Origin: a virus
IMG/VR virus record: IMGVR_UViG_3300026484_000436
Location: 1-64,000 of that record
Strand: one strand, 5' to 3'
DNA: 64,000 bases
The position numbers were made by a program, and so were the translations under genes. Below, piece by piece: positions 42,476-51,677 of the stretch; the stretch's first letter is position 1, and the number at the start of each line of letters is the position of its first letter. The notes beneath the pieces are model-generated. The model was not told where the DNA came from and made no database searches. It was given only the letters and a program-made list of their open reading frames with translations.

Positions 42476-42898
42476 TTAAGAATCGCAACTTTTGTGATTT
42501 TCACAATCCTCGCAAGTCATTAAATCGTCATTATGAGCGTGAATAGTCGTATTGTCAAAATATGCCATAACTTCCTCTTTTTTAATTTCATAACAAGGAA
42601 ACAAATCTCTTAAATTGATATTACAATCATTTCTTTTTAAAAAATCCATTTTATTATGTATAATTTTTAAATCTGTAGATTTTATTATATCAATTTTATT
42701 TTTTAATTGGGCAATATGTTCTATAAGACCATCTATATTTGTACCATCCAATTCTGGAATTTCATCAAAAAACCTTTGTAATGGTGCTAATAAATACTTA
42801 TCATTTTCGAATAATTTTTTTGAATTTATATTTAAGGATTTTCCTGATATTGAATTGCTATCAACTTTTATTTTGTCTAAATTTGTATGTGGTAACAT
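42476..42898 (-). CDS. Small protein with C-terminal Cys cluster (140 aa)
   Basis: A helical middle (LIEHIAQLKNKIDIIKSTDL) and a C-terminal TCEDCENHKSCDS with C-x2-C-x5-C and a His, a potential metal site. Encoded between fibre genes; an assembly or attachment role is possible. No family recognised. Confidence 0.6.
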   Translation of the reverse strand: MLPHTNLDKIKVDSNSISGKSLNINSKKLFENDKYLLAPLQRFFDEIPELDGTNIDGLIEHIAQLKNKIDIIKSTDLKIIHNKMDFLKRNDCNINLRDLFPCYEIKKEEVMAYFDNTTIHAHNDDLMTCEDCENHKSCDS

Positions 42899-42910
42899 AA
42901 TTTTTTACCT

Positions 42911-43363
42911 TTAATCTTCAACTTTTTCAGTCGTCAAGTCCCCATCCTTTATGAATACACGATAAACATCTTCATCTTCTCTAAGGAAAAAATCATTTTG
43001 AATGGGTTGTCTATAAGTAAATTTATACCAAGCAATTTCATCAGATAACGATTTATTATTTTCGCCAGTCATTGACACATAAAAGGATCCATTTGCTAAA
43101 ACAACATCTCCCTTCTTGTATTTTTTTGTAGATGTATATATTTCAAAATTACCTTCAAAAATTCCAAGAAGAGATTTGTTTAGTTGAATAATTTTTTCTA
43201 AAAAGATTTGATTCACTAAAATTGATTTTCCTGCTCTGTTTAAATTTTTACCTGTAAATGAAGTATATAAATCTTCTTCAGAACCTTCATAAATCCAAAA
43301 ATCTGTAAATTCTGAATTTACGATTGGTAAGTTATCGTCGATTCTATCATAATTTTTATTCAT
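42911..43363 (-). CDS. Fibre/attachment protein with YEG N-terminal motif (150 aa)
   Basis: Residues 20-55 contain FWIYEGSEEDLYTSFTGKNL, closely similar to the N-terminus of the 362-aa protein (FLWYEGSDPDRYTPFNGTNL). A beta carbohydrate-binding-like segment follows (YKKGDVVLANGSFYVSMTGE). Probably docks to the same baseplate partner as the other YEG proteins. Confidence 0.6.
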   Translation of the reverse strand: MNKNYDRIDDNLPIVNSEFTDFWIYEGSEEDLYTSFTGKNLNRAGKSILVNQIFLEKIIQLNKSLLGIFEGNFEIYTSTKKYKKGDVVLANGSFYVSMTGENNKSLSDEIAWYKFTYRQPIQNDFFLREDEDVYRVFIKDGDLTTEKVED

Positions 43364-43372
43364 TTTAAACCT

Positions 43373-43990
43373 TTATTTATAATCATTATACAAAATAGTT
43401 ATTTCCACACTTGGAATTTCATTTGTAATAGGGTTATTTATAAAGTATTTAACATTTTTTCCTTCTATCCACCAACCTGAAAATTGAGTTTCATCTATTT
43501 TTTTATTTTCAAAAAAAGGCAACCCATCCATTGAAGCACCTATCGGTGGTATTTCAAATAAAAAACTATTTATCTTACCCATAACTTTTATATTATTAGA
43601 AATAGTTTTTAATTCTATATTATCATAAATTGAAATGTTATTATAAAAATTAACTTTTTTATCTTTTTTAAATTTATAAACAATTTTTGAATACCCCACT
43701 TGTATTTTATTAGAGTCTTTTTTAAACATTTCATATAATTCCCGTTTAATTATATATTGAGGTTTAAAACAAAAATTTGCCGCAGAAATAGATTTATAGA
43801 AAAATAAATCTTTTTCCTGAAATGTTTTTAGTTCGGGGTATGGGAAGTCTATATTTTTCACTAATTTTAAGTTGAATTGATATCTATCTAATATATTATC
43901 ATAAACTTTCTTTTTTAAATTATTTATGACATCTATTAAAGATAATAATTTTTCTGAATAATTAATCTTATTTTCATCTACTAAAATCAT
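43373..43990 (-). CDS. Structural paralogue A with IPPIGASMDG motif (205 aa)
   Basis: Shares with the next gene a C-terminal module: IPPIGASMDGLPFFENK then FSGWWIEGKNVKYFI. The N-terminal half is unrelated or highly diverged. The start at 43990 follows GGAG; an upstream TTG is less likely. The two genes are adjacent and nearly equal in length, suggesting duplication. Probably virion attachment proteins. Confidence 0.65.
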   Translation of the reverse strand: MILVDENKINYSEKLLSLIDVINNLKKKVYDNILDRYQFNLKLVKNIDFPYPELKTFQEKDLFFYKSISAANFCFKPQYIIKRELYEMFKKDSNKIQVGYSKIVYKFKKDKKVNFYNNISIYDNIELKTISNNIKVMGKINSFLFEIPPIGASMDGLPFFENKKIDETQFSGWWIEGKNVKYFINNPITNEIPSVEITILYNDYK

Positions 43991-43992
43991 TT

Positions 43993-44616
43993 TTATCTCC
44001 AAATTAGGATTTTAAATGAAATTTTATCACATTTTCCTAACCATTGTTCTTTATCTGTTTTTTTCAAAAATATCTTTATTTGATTATTTTCAATCCACCA
44101 ACCTGAAAAATTTGTAACAACTCCATTTTTATTTAGTGGGAACCCATTTAATGATATACCTACTGGTGGTATTTGGGTAATTAATCCATTATCCCCACCA
44201 TTTTTTTGAGCGCACTCATCAAGTTTCACAAGAATTTCCAAATATGATGGAGTATAATTGAGAGTAGCAAGTGTCCCATACCAGAAATCTTTAGAATTGT
44301 CATATTCAAGTTGTTTCCACTCAATTATTTCAGAAGCACTTAATGGTTTCTTTTCATTCGCTTCTAAAATACTTTTTTTAATATCATCTATTAAAGGGCT
44401 CATATAATCCTTCATCGATTGTAAAAATTCTTCATAAGAATGTCCATCAATCATAGAAGCATTTTTAGCATAATAAACAGATAATCTATTTCCATCATTA
44501 TCTGTAACTATATTACCCACATTTTTTATGTTTCTTGCTGCATAATCAAATTCTTTTAAATTGTTAAGTGAATTTTCAATATCTTCAAGTTTATTATAAA
44601 TATCTTGTATTTCCAT
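43993..44616 (-). CDS. Structural paralogue B with IPPVGISLNG motif (207 aa)
   Basis: C-terminal module IPPVGISLNGFPLNKN then FSGWWIENNQIKIFL matches paralogue A. The N-terminus is a coiled coil (NKLEDIENSLNNLKEFDYA). The start at 44616 is preceded by GGGAG and overlaps the stop of the 99-aa gene (TAATG). Function unknown beyond its place in the fibre region. Confidence 0.65.
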   Translation of the reverse strand: MEIQDIYNKLEDIENSLNNLKEFDYAARNIKNVGNIVTDNDGNRLSVYYAKNASMIDGHSYEEFLQSMKDYMSPLIDDIKKSILEANEKKPLSASEIIEWKQLEYDNSKDFWYGTLATLNYTPSYLEILVKLDECAQKNGGDNGLITQIPPVGISLNGFPLNKNGVVTNFSGWWIENNQIKIFLKKTDKEQWLGKCDKISFKILIWR

Positions 44617-44915
44617 TATAACTCCCATTTTTTAATAGATCCAAAATCATTGAATAATTGGATAAATTCATCACTTTTTTCTATATCAAGATTGCTAAAA
44701 TAATAATCCATTATTTTTTCGCAAGATTCTTTTGGTGTATTTTCATTTATCTTGTCAATTATTTCCACAAGATAATTCATATCGTTAAATAATTTAATAT
44801 CATTTTCAAGTAATTTTTCAAATTGTTTATTAACAGTTTCTGCTGTTAAAAAAACCTGTACAGGTTTTTTATCTTCATAAAATAAGAAGACATCTAAGTC
44901 ATTAACAAAATTCAT
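44616..44915 (-). CDS. Small YE-motif protein (99 aa)
   Basis: Start MNFVNDLDVFLFYEDKKPVQ, with GGAGGA ahead, resembles a reduced form of the YEG N-terminal motif found in neighbouring genes, followed by a helix pair. It overlaps the end of the 192-aa gene by 14 bp. A longer in-frame start at 44966 lacks a ribosome binding site. Confidence 0.6.
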   Translation of the reverse strand: MNFVNDLDVFLFYEDKKPVQVFLTAETVNKQFEKLLENDIKLFNDMNYLVEIIDKINENTPKESCEKIMDYYFSNLDIEKSDEFIQLFNDFGSIKKWEL

Positions 44916-45480
44916 ATTCTTCCTCCAAGAAAGTATTTTCACCTTGGCAAAAATCAAAAGGAACATTTTGATATAAAGATGATTCCGATATTATTGTGGC
45001 AGGATTTGTTCCATTATTATTTATATAAGGGTCTGGAAAAATACTTGGGTCATATGGCACTTTTGTTCCATCAGGTAGTAACACATATATTATTTTACCA
45101 GTCAAATCATCTTTTATATAAATTAAAGTATCTTCTGAATTAAAAGTATTTGCTTCTTTAACAATTTTATTGATAAAACATTTTCCAGAATTGTCAAGGT
45201 ACCACTTAAAATAGTTGAAAAAATCTTTTATTTTATCTAATTCATTGCCGATTATTTTAAACTCTTTTTCTATGAAATAATCGAATGTGATTCTTTCATC
45301 TTCTGCTTTTTTCATTTTTTTCTTAACAATCTCTAAATTTTCGTCAAGTATGAAATCATTTTCAAGAAGATGATTAAATTTTTCAAAATAATTTTCGTCA
45401 TTAAAAGAAGAGAATGAATTTTGGGAATTTCCTGTATAGTAAAACTCAAAATCCTCTAAATTCCATTTTAATTTTTTCAT
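44902..45480 (-). CDS. Fibre-region protein (192 aa)
   Basis: Begins MKKLKWNLEDFEFYYTGNSQ, again with an aromatic-Tyr-Gly motif near residue 14, then a coiled coil (ENDFILDENLEIVKKKMKKA) and a beta segment with Pro (YVLLPDGTKVPYDPSIFP). Likely part of the fibre/attachment set. Confidence 0.6.
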   Translation of the reverse strand: MKKLKWNLEDFEFYYTGNSQNSFSSFNDENYFEKFNHLLENDFILDENLEIVKKKMKKAEDERITFDYFIEKEFKIIGNELDKIKDFFNYFKWYLDNSGKCFINKIVKEANTFNSEDTLIYIKDDLTGKIIYVLLPDGTKVPYDPSIFPDPYINNNGTNPATIISESSLYQNVPFDFCQGENTFLEEEYEFC

Positions 45481-45489
45481 TCAAATCCT

Positions 45490-46629
45490 TTAAAATAGTT
45501 TTACAATGCTATTTACCTCATCAATTACAACCCCTAAGGTATCTATTGTTTTTATAAGTGAAGTTTTACACATACCCGGATTTTCAAAATCTGGTTCAAC
45601 ATATCTTCCTCTTTTAACATCATTTGAAATTTTTACAAAAATCCTCCCAACTAATGCTATTTCAGAAGTATATTTTTTTGTATCTCTAAAATTTTCATTT
45701 AAAAGTATAGCATAACTATCCGACACTATCCCAAGAACAGGTCCATTTGTAAAAATCGTCCCTTCTGTTTTCTTACCAACTTGAAGTAATGTCCCAGGTT
45801 CATATTTTTTATCCGTTTCATAAACTTCTGCGATATCTGCTTCTGTTCTACTATAAAAATGCCCCACAATTCTTTGTGCATTTATTTCATATATTGGATT
45901 TTCAAGTGTCCCTATTTTTGATGAATCATTTTCCGGTATTATTTTTTTAATTATAACATTTTCTGAGTTTAAAATCAACTTATTATTGGATTTTATTTCG
46001 AGATTATCATAAGGGGAATTCGAATTGAGTTCTAAAAGTAAAGTGTTTATACCATCTTCATTTTTTAATTTTAAATTACCATACACATTTGCTTCATCAT
46101 TGATATACTCAAATAAAACCCCATTTGAATTATCTTCTTTTACTTTAAATTTTGCTCCTGTACCTTCTGTATTAAATTCAATCAATTCTTCTTTAAAAAC
46201 ATAACTATCCGATATTTGAAATTCATCCGTCTGTAAAACACCAATTTTGGCATTATTTATTTTTGCGATTGTACTTGTTAATGATGTCGTTATAAGGTCA
46301 TTTGAAATAGACTTATTGGCAGTTGTATTTTCCACAATAATTTCATCGGATATGACTTTTTGTATTTCTGCTTCTGTAGATGTTATTTTTGTGATTTCAG
46401 CAGTTGATGCTTCAATATAATCTAAAAAGTTTTTTTTACTATAAATTGTGTCTATAGATAAGGTATTGTCAGAAAACACCTTTTCAATTTTTATTATTCT
46501 ATCATCAAGATTGTTTAAATCATATTCTATTTGATTTATTATTGAATTTAAAAAAGACGATGATAAAACTGTTCTTTGAGTTTTATCGTCCCCTTCATAA
46601 AATTTTGTAAGTGTTTTGTAAGGTATCAT
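45490..46629 (-). CDS. Fibre with C-terminal AEVYETD module (379 aa)
   Basis: N-terminus MIPYKTLTKFYEGDDKTQRT carries the aromatic-YEG motif, followed by a coiled coil, a beta stalk (FQISDSYVFKEELIEFNTEG) and a C-terminal domain: FYSRTEADIAEVYETDKKYE, GTLLQVGKKTEGTIF and GRIFVKISNDVKRGRYVEPD. The same end module occurs in the 362-aa protein. It looks like a fibre with a beta-rich tip module I have seen described in other T4-like phages. Confidence 0.7.
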   Translation of the reverse strand: MIPYKTLTKFYEGDDKTQRTVLSSSFLNSIINQIEYDLNNLDDRIIKIEKVFSDNTLSIDTIYSKKNFLDYIEASTAEITKITSTEAEIQKVISDEIIVENTTANKSISNDLITTSLTSTIAKINNAKIGVLQTDEFQISDSYVFKEELIEFNTEGTGAKFKVKEDNSNGVLFEYINDEANVYGNLKLKNEDGINTLLLELNSNSPYDNLEIKSNNKLILNSENVIIKKIIPENDSSKIGTLENPIYEINAQRIVGHFYSRTEADIAEVYETDKKYEPGTLLQVGKKTEGTIFTNGPVLGIVSDSYAILLNENFRDTKKYTSEIALVGRIFVKISNDVKRGRYVEPDFENPGMCKTSLIKTIDTLGVVIDEVNSIVKLF

Positions 46630-46640
46630 TTATTTATCCT

Positions 46641-47810
46641 TTAAAGTTTCCAAAGGAGATTTACTAATGAATCTATTGCAGTATTATCATTATCTGAAAC
46701 AGAAACAGTTATTTTCGTAATGTTTTCATCGTCATCTTTTGAAAATTGTAAAAAAACATTTTTTGGACTATCGTCAATTATGCCTGTTAAAATCATAAAT
46801 GAAGTAGTTTCCAATTTATCAGTATCTATATTTATATCCATAATTCCTGCATCATCTCCACTAAAAGAAATTGCCGTATCATCAATTTTTTCACTTTTAA
46901 AAATGACTTTGCACTTGTCTTTATCGCTGGTATCTATAAAAAATTGAATTTCTCCTGTAATGGGTTCTATTTTTGAATGATTTATATCTATTGATGTATC
47001 ATCATTATATAAAACATTGTCTTTAATTATGGCATTATATTTTTTTTCTATAAGATTTTCAGAATCAGTTTTCATAAAACCATCTTCATAAATAACATTT
47101 TTATCTAAATCTAATAAAGTATCATCATTATTTTTTAAAACATTATCATCAATAATAACATTTTTATCAAGTTCTAAAATAACTTTATCATTTACAATTA
47201 AATTGTTATCATTTTTAATGACATTTTTATCCAGATCTAATAAAGTATCATCATTATTTTTTAAAACATTATCATCAATAATAACATTATCTTTAACAAT
47301 TTTGTAAAATTCATTTCCATCTTCATCAAGCATATAAATATAATTATCATCATTTATATATAAATTTATATTTTTTTGGGCATTTTCATTTATTTTATTT
47401 ATTTCAAGTTTTATATTTCCATCATTATCAACTAAATTATCCCCATCTAATTTGGCATTATTTGGAATTATTATTTCATTTACTACATCGTTTCCATCAT
47501 CATCAATGGTTATAAACGACACATTTCCCGTATCTTCATCAAGGTATAAATTGATGTATTTTTTTATTTCTTCTGGATAAGTATTGAAATCCACAATAAT
47601 ATCATTAGAAGTTTGTAATACATTATCAACTATTTTTCCAATCCTTTTTAAATCATCCAATGAAGGGTATAAAGACCCTAAATCAAAAGTTGTTTGGATT
47701 AAAGGGGCCAAATCAAAATAATTTTCGTTTTTTGAAGTCTTTATTTCATCCGCTTCTATTTTACCTTTTTTCTCATAATCAGGTTTTGCGAATCTACTAT
47801 TTATACTCAT
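46641..47810 (-). CDS. Repeat-bearing fibre-region protein (389 aa)
   Basis: Residues 170-270 are Asn/Asp-rich repeats; the block VIIDDNVLKNNDDTLLDLDK occurs twice almost identically, probably forming a beta-helix or beta-stalk. The last 110 residues are a beta domain (TSFMILTGIIDDSPKNVFLQ). N-terminus MSINSRFAKPDYEKKGKIEA. Probable fibre component. Confidence 0.6.
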   Translation of the reverse strand: MSINSRFAKPDYEKKGKIEADEIKTSKNENYFDLAPLIQTTFDLGSLYPSLDDLKRIGKIVDNVLQTSNDIIVDFNTYPEEIKKYINLYLDEDTGNVSFITIDDDGNDVVNEIIIPNNAKLDGDNLVDNDGNIKLEINKINENAQKNINLYINDDNYIYMLDEDGNEFYKIVKDNVIIDDNVLKNNDDTLLDLDKNVIKNDNNLIVNDKVILELDKNVIIDDNVLKNNDDTLLDLDKNVIYEDGFMKTDSENLIEKKYNAIIKDNVLYNDDTSIDINHSKIEPITGEIQFFIDTSDKDKCKVIFKSEKIDDTAISFSGDDAGIMDINIDTDKLETTSFMILTGIIDDSPKNVFLQFSKDDDENITKITVSVSDNDNTAIDSLVNLLWKL

Positions 47811-47821
47811 TTTAAAACTCC

Positions 47822-48910
47822 TTAAATTTTTACAAGAACTTCATCAGTTCCATTTTCAAGTGCTACACCAATAAGTCTTAAATTTTCAGGCATTGTCAAG
47901 ATATTATCAATTGCTTTACCTTTTCCATTTGAATCAGCAATAATATATTGTCCTTTTTTCGCTTCACCTATGATTTTAACTTTTACTTTTCCTTTTAGTG
48001 CAATAAGTGCTGGATTATCATAATTTCCTTTACCAAGGATTGTCCCAGGTTTTTCAGAAATTACACCTAAAAGTTTTCCACCATTATATAAAGTCCCATT
48101 GACATTAAGATTTTCAGCAACTTCCAAGATTGTACCAACTTCATACTTTTCATCAGCAGAATAGTACTCAGCAATATCCTCTCCTACAGTTTTAAAATCT
48201 CCTGCCATAACAGTTGAATTATCAACTTCTCCATCTGCATAAAATAAAAAAGTGTTAGGTGTGTCGCCATCGTTTGAATCATCATAAACAATCGCATCTT
48301 GTAAATCTTGACTTCCAAAATTATAATACGATTTTAAAGCATAAAATGCACCCGTTCTGATAAAAGAATTATCATAGTTATCTCCAACTTTAAAGTCTAA
48401 ATAATCTACTTTTTCTTCATCAACTGTATCTTCAATAACTTCAAGTTTAGAGTCAATATCATTAAATTTTATTTCTTCTACATTTAAAGTATGTATTTTT
48501 AATTTTTTAAGATTCCCATCGTCATCTTTTAAAGTCATAGTTTCATCATTATAATCTAGATTTAAACCATTTAATTTTATTTTTATTGTATCGATTTTAT
48601 AAGAATCTATAATAATCTTATTTTCATCGTCTTTATTCCTTAAAGTGATTTTTTCACTGCCACTTTTTAAAATAGCGCCATTAAAATTAAAGGTTCCAGA
48701 CACATCAAAATCATTAGTTTTTAAGTGTGAAGCAGTTGAGTTGCCACTCTCAAAATCTTTAATTGTTTGGTCTAATTTTTCATCGTTTTTTTCTAATTGT
48801 TTTAAGGGTAAATTCAGGTTCGTCCCATTAAAAGGTGTATATCTGTCAGGGTCTGAACCTTCATACCACAAAAACATATTATCTTGTGTGTAAGGTATAT
48901 AATTTGCCAT
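47822..48910 (-). CDS. Fibre with YEG N-terminus and AEYYSAD module (362 aa)
   Basis: N-terminus FLWYEGSDPDRYTPFNGTNL is shared with the 150-aa protein. A coiled-coil and beta stalk follow, then a C-terminal module (GEDIAEYYSADEKYEVGTIL; VKVKIIGEAKKGQYIIAD; GTDEVLVKI) matching the 379-aa protein. Likely a trimeric fibre with a conserved cap. Confidence 0.7.
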   Translation of the reverse strand: MANYIPYTQDNMFLWYEGSDPDRYTPFNGTNLNLPLKQLEKNDEKLDQTIKDFESGNSTASHLKTNDFDVSGTFNFNGAILKSGSEKITLRNKDDENKIIIDSYKIDTIKIKLNGLNLDYNDETMTLKDDDGNLKKLKIHTLNVEEIKFNDIDSKLEVIEDTVDEEKVDYLDFKVGDNYDNSFIRTGAFYALKSYYNFGSQDLQDAIVYDDSNDGDTPNTFLFYADGEVDNSTVMAGDFKTVGEDIAEYYSADEKYEVGTILEVAENLNVNGTLYNGGKLLGVISEKPGTILGKGNYDNPALIALKGKVKVKIIGEAKKGQYIIADSNGKGKAIDNILTMPENLRLIGVALENGTDEVLVKI

Positions 48911-48924
48911 TTTAATCCTTTTTC

Positions 48925-49479
48925 TTATTTATCGCAAGTTTTCTTAAAATAAATTGTCCAACTAAATTTTAGTTTCATTTCATAGTTTTTGTATATTGCT
49001 GCTCTCGTTTTTCTTGAAAACATTATATTTTTGTCATCCTTATCGTCATTACCTGTATTTTTATAAACACTTTCTGATAATAGACCATATTCTGTAATAA
49101 GTTGTTCTCCATTTGAACCATTACATTCGTCTTTTTCAAGGACGATTGAAAAAGTTACACCATAACCACCCACATCTTCGTAAGTTTCAACATCAATTTC
49201 TTTTCTAAAAACTTCATTTTCTAATTCGTAGTCATTACAACTTGGTGGTCTAACATTTTTTAAATCATCGTTCTCATCAAGATTCATATCACCCAATACT
49301 ATATATTTAATACCTTTTATGTCTTCGCCTGCCATAAATCTACTAAATAAATAACCACTATCTGAAACGATTAAGTTTTTTTCTTGAAAAATTGTTTCAA
49401 TTACATTGTCTTCATCGTCAAGTCTTTCACACTTGACAATACCCATCATATTCTTTTTAGTAAATATATCTAAAAGCAT
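48925..49479 (-). CDS. Fibre/baseplate-region protein (184 aa)
   Basis: Start chosen at 49479 (MLLDIFTKKNMMG) because AAAGGAAC precedes it; an ATG-led extension to 49527 has no ribosome binding site. A beta-rich protein (YVVLGDMNL-like; YGVTFSIVLEKDEC) with two pairs of Cys. The style IVLGDMNLDENDD recalls structural proteins placed at fibre-baseplate junctions. No family recognised. Confidence 0.6.
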   Translation of the reverse strand: MLLDIFTKKNMMGIVKCERLDDEDNVIETIFQEKNLIVSDSGYLFSRFMAGEDIKGIKYIVLGDMNLDENDDLKNVRPPSCNDYELENEVFRKEIDVETYEDVGGYGVTFSIVLEKDECNGSNGEQLITEYGLLSESVYKNTGNDDKDDKNIMFSRKTRAAIYKNYEMKLKFSWTIYFKKTCDK

Positions 49480-49502
49480 CTTTGTTCCTTTAAAATTACT
49501 TT

Positions 49503-49510
49503 TATTTATA
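49503..49510 (-). promoter_or_regulatory. T4-late-like TATAAATA box
   Basis: An intergenic TATAAATA (minus strand) lies 24 bp before the start of the 184-aa gene. This is the T4 late-promoter core. Such strings are expected by chance in this AT-rich DNA, so support is low. Confidence 0.3.
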
Positions 49511-49535
49511 TTTAATAAAAACCACAAAAGAATTT

Positions 49536-51668
49536 TTATTCTTTTGTGAAAAATTTCCTAACAACTATTTGGGCATTTCCTTTACCTACAAAATACTGCT
49601 CCTTGAGATTCATAACATATTTTTCATCATCAATTAAAATATCGTTACCACCTATTTTCCAAGTTTTACCTTGATTTTTATATTCATCTTTTATTAACCA
49701 TTCTCCTGAAAACATATAAGTACCTGGAGGTTCTTCGGAATCTTTGATATAATCTTCTGCATCATCTCTATTTGATATATCACTTGTATTATTCACATAT
49801 CTAAAAGTGTCTTTTTCAACTAACTGAAATACTTTATTTTCATAAAAAGATTTATTTTCATACTTTTTTATATAAACGACATCTTTCTTATTTTTTAGTT
49901 TTAATGAGAAATGAGAACTCATTCCGCAAAATACTTCCACAAGGATATTTTTTGATTTATCAAGACAAGTCTTTCCAACAACTAATTCATTATAGTTATA
50001 ATCGCCAAAATCATTAGACCCATATACCTTAATATCCTCTTTTTTATTATCAACAGTACCACTTGTATTTAAGTTAGAGTTTTTAACCATTTGCACATCT
50101 ACTCCAACCTTCGTATCATAAGGATTGAAATATCCATCGGAAAAAATTGCCAACTCTTCTGAATTAGATTTATTAAAGTTATAAATTTCATTGAAGTTTA
50201 AGTCTGTTTCAATTGCTGTTTCTTCTATATTTTTTTGTTTATACACATCTTTTACATCTAATTCTAAATCTACATCAAATTCAATTTCTGGAGAAATAAT
50301 ATATTCAGATACCAATTTAGATGATAAGTTTTCAAAATACTTATTTAAGAAAAATGGCATTCTTTCTTCTAAAATTTTGTTTAAAGTGCCTAAATTTTGT
50401 CTAAAATCCATAACCGATTTTTCGTCGTTCAAATCAAGTACAACATCATAGTCTATATAGCATTCTTTTGAAGAACCTTCAAGTTTTAAAGCACTTGACT
50501 TAATTTCATCACCTGGTATTTTAAAACTCTTAGCATTTGAAATTTTAAAGTTCCTATCATTATTTATTTTTAATGTTACTTCTCTAAAATCAAAACCTTT
50601 TATATCTTGAAGATGTTTAAGGTATTTTTTAACATCATCAAGTATTTCTATTCTTCTATTGACTAATTTATCCACATAGTAACCATTTAAAGACATATAA
50701 ATATCGTTTTCAATGGTATTATTTACAAAATATAATCCTGCATATTCATTCCCATCTAATTCAAAATTCATACATCTATCTAAAGCAACTTTTTCCCAAT
50801 CAACCCTAATATATTTGTCAATCTCTTCGGTTATAACACATTTGAAATCATTTTTAAATTTTTGATAAAGATTATAGTTAGTATTAAACACTTCCATAAT
50901 CTCATAATAATTATCTATATTATAGTTAAAAAAGTAATTCAAAAAATTAGTATATTTAGTATTTTCATCTCTAAATGTTATCTTTTCAAAAATATTTGCT
51001 TTACTTATTAAATTTATATCCCTATACGAACCTTTCATTTCTAGATATGAATCAAGTATTTCAGGTTCTAAGATATTATAATAATTATCAAGTGTTCCAG
51101 GTTGGTAGTTGATAGTATATGCTTTAAATTGATAATCATTCCTGTTTATATCAAACTCTGGTAAAATGTCATTAACTTTTTTCAATAGCGATTCTGTCAT
51201 CGAAAATATATTTATAGGTATAGTTTCTGTATATTCTTTAATATAATCCAATTCTAATTCGACACCATTGGAAGCAGTTATCTCAAATTTTTCAACTTCA
51301 AAAAAATTAAATCCACTTATAGGTTTATAATTTTTTAAGATTACAACATTATCTTTATTATAATAAATGCTCATTAATTGACGATTTGAATACTCAAAAG
51401 AGTGCCCATTTATGATAAGAGTAAAAGAATCTTTTACATTCCTATTTAGGAGGGAAATACTGATAAAACCTTCATTTTTGCCTAAAAATCTTTTAAGTGA
51501 TGAATTATAAAATCCATCATTTTGTTTTTCAAATCTTAAATTATTCTTAAAATTTACAATTTTTTTAGATTTATTTTTATAAGATGTTAAAAATTCGGGA
51601 GATTTGTATGACCTCCCGAATTTTTTTAAGTTTTCAAATTTTACTCTCCAATCGATGTTTAAATTCAT
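49536..51668 (-). CDS. Putative baseplate / baseplate-to-fibre protein (710 aa)
   Basis: Encoded directly after gp6, where T4 has gp7 and gp8. Residues 1-170 are beta-rich (FISISLLNRNVKDSFTLIIN), the middle is helical, and a further beta domain ends the protein. It has no clear family signature. A wedge or peripheral baseplate role is inferred from position and size. Confidence 0.55.
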   Translation of the reverse strand: MNLNIDWRVKFENLKKFGRSYKSPEFLTSYKNKSKKIVNFKNNLRFEKQNDGFYNSSLKRFLGKNEGFISISLLNRNVKDSFTLIINGHSFEYSNRQLMSIYYNKDNVVILKNYKPISGFNFFEVEKFEITASNGVELELDYIKEYTETIPINIFSMTESLLKKVNDILPEFDINRNDYQFKAYTINYQPGTLDNYYNILEPEILDSYLEMKGSYRDINLISKANIFEKITFRDENTKYTNFLNYFFNYNIDNYYEIMEVFNTNYNLYQKFKNDFKCVITEEIDKYIRVDWEKVALDRCMNFELDGNEYAGLYFVNNTIENDIYMSLNGYYVDKLVNRRIEILDDVKKYLKHLQDIKGFDFREVTLKINNDRNFKISNAKSFKIPGDEIKSSALKLEGSSKECYIDYDVVLDLNDEKSVMDFRQNLGTLNKILEERMPFFLNKYFENLSSKLVSEYIISPEIEFDVDLELDVKDVYKQKNIEETAIETDLNFNEIYNFNKSNSEELAIFSDGYFNPYDTKVGVDVQMVKNSNLNTSGTVDNKKEDIKVYGSNDFGDYNYNELVVGKTCLDKSKNILVEVFCGMSSHFSLKLKNKKDVVYIKKYENKSFYENKVFQLVEKDTFRYVNNTSDISNRDDAEDYIKDSEEPPGTYMFSGEWLIKDEYKNQGKTWKIGGNDILIDDEKYVMNLKEQYFVGKGNAQIVVRKFFTKE

Positions 51669-51677
51669 AACATTCCT

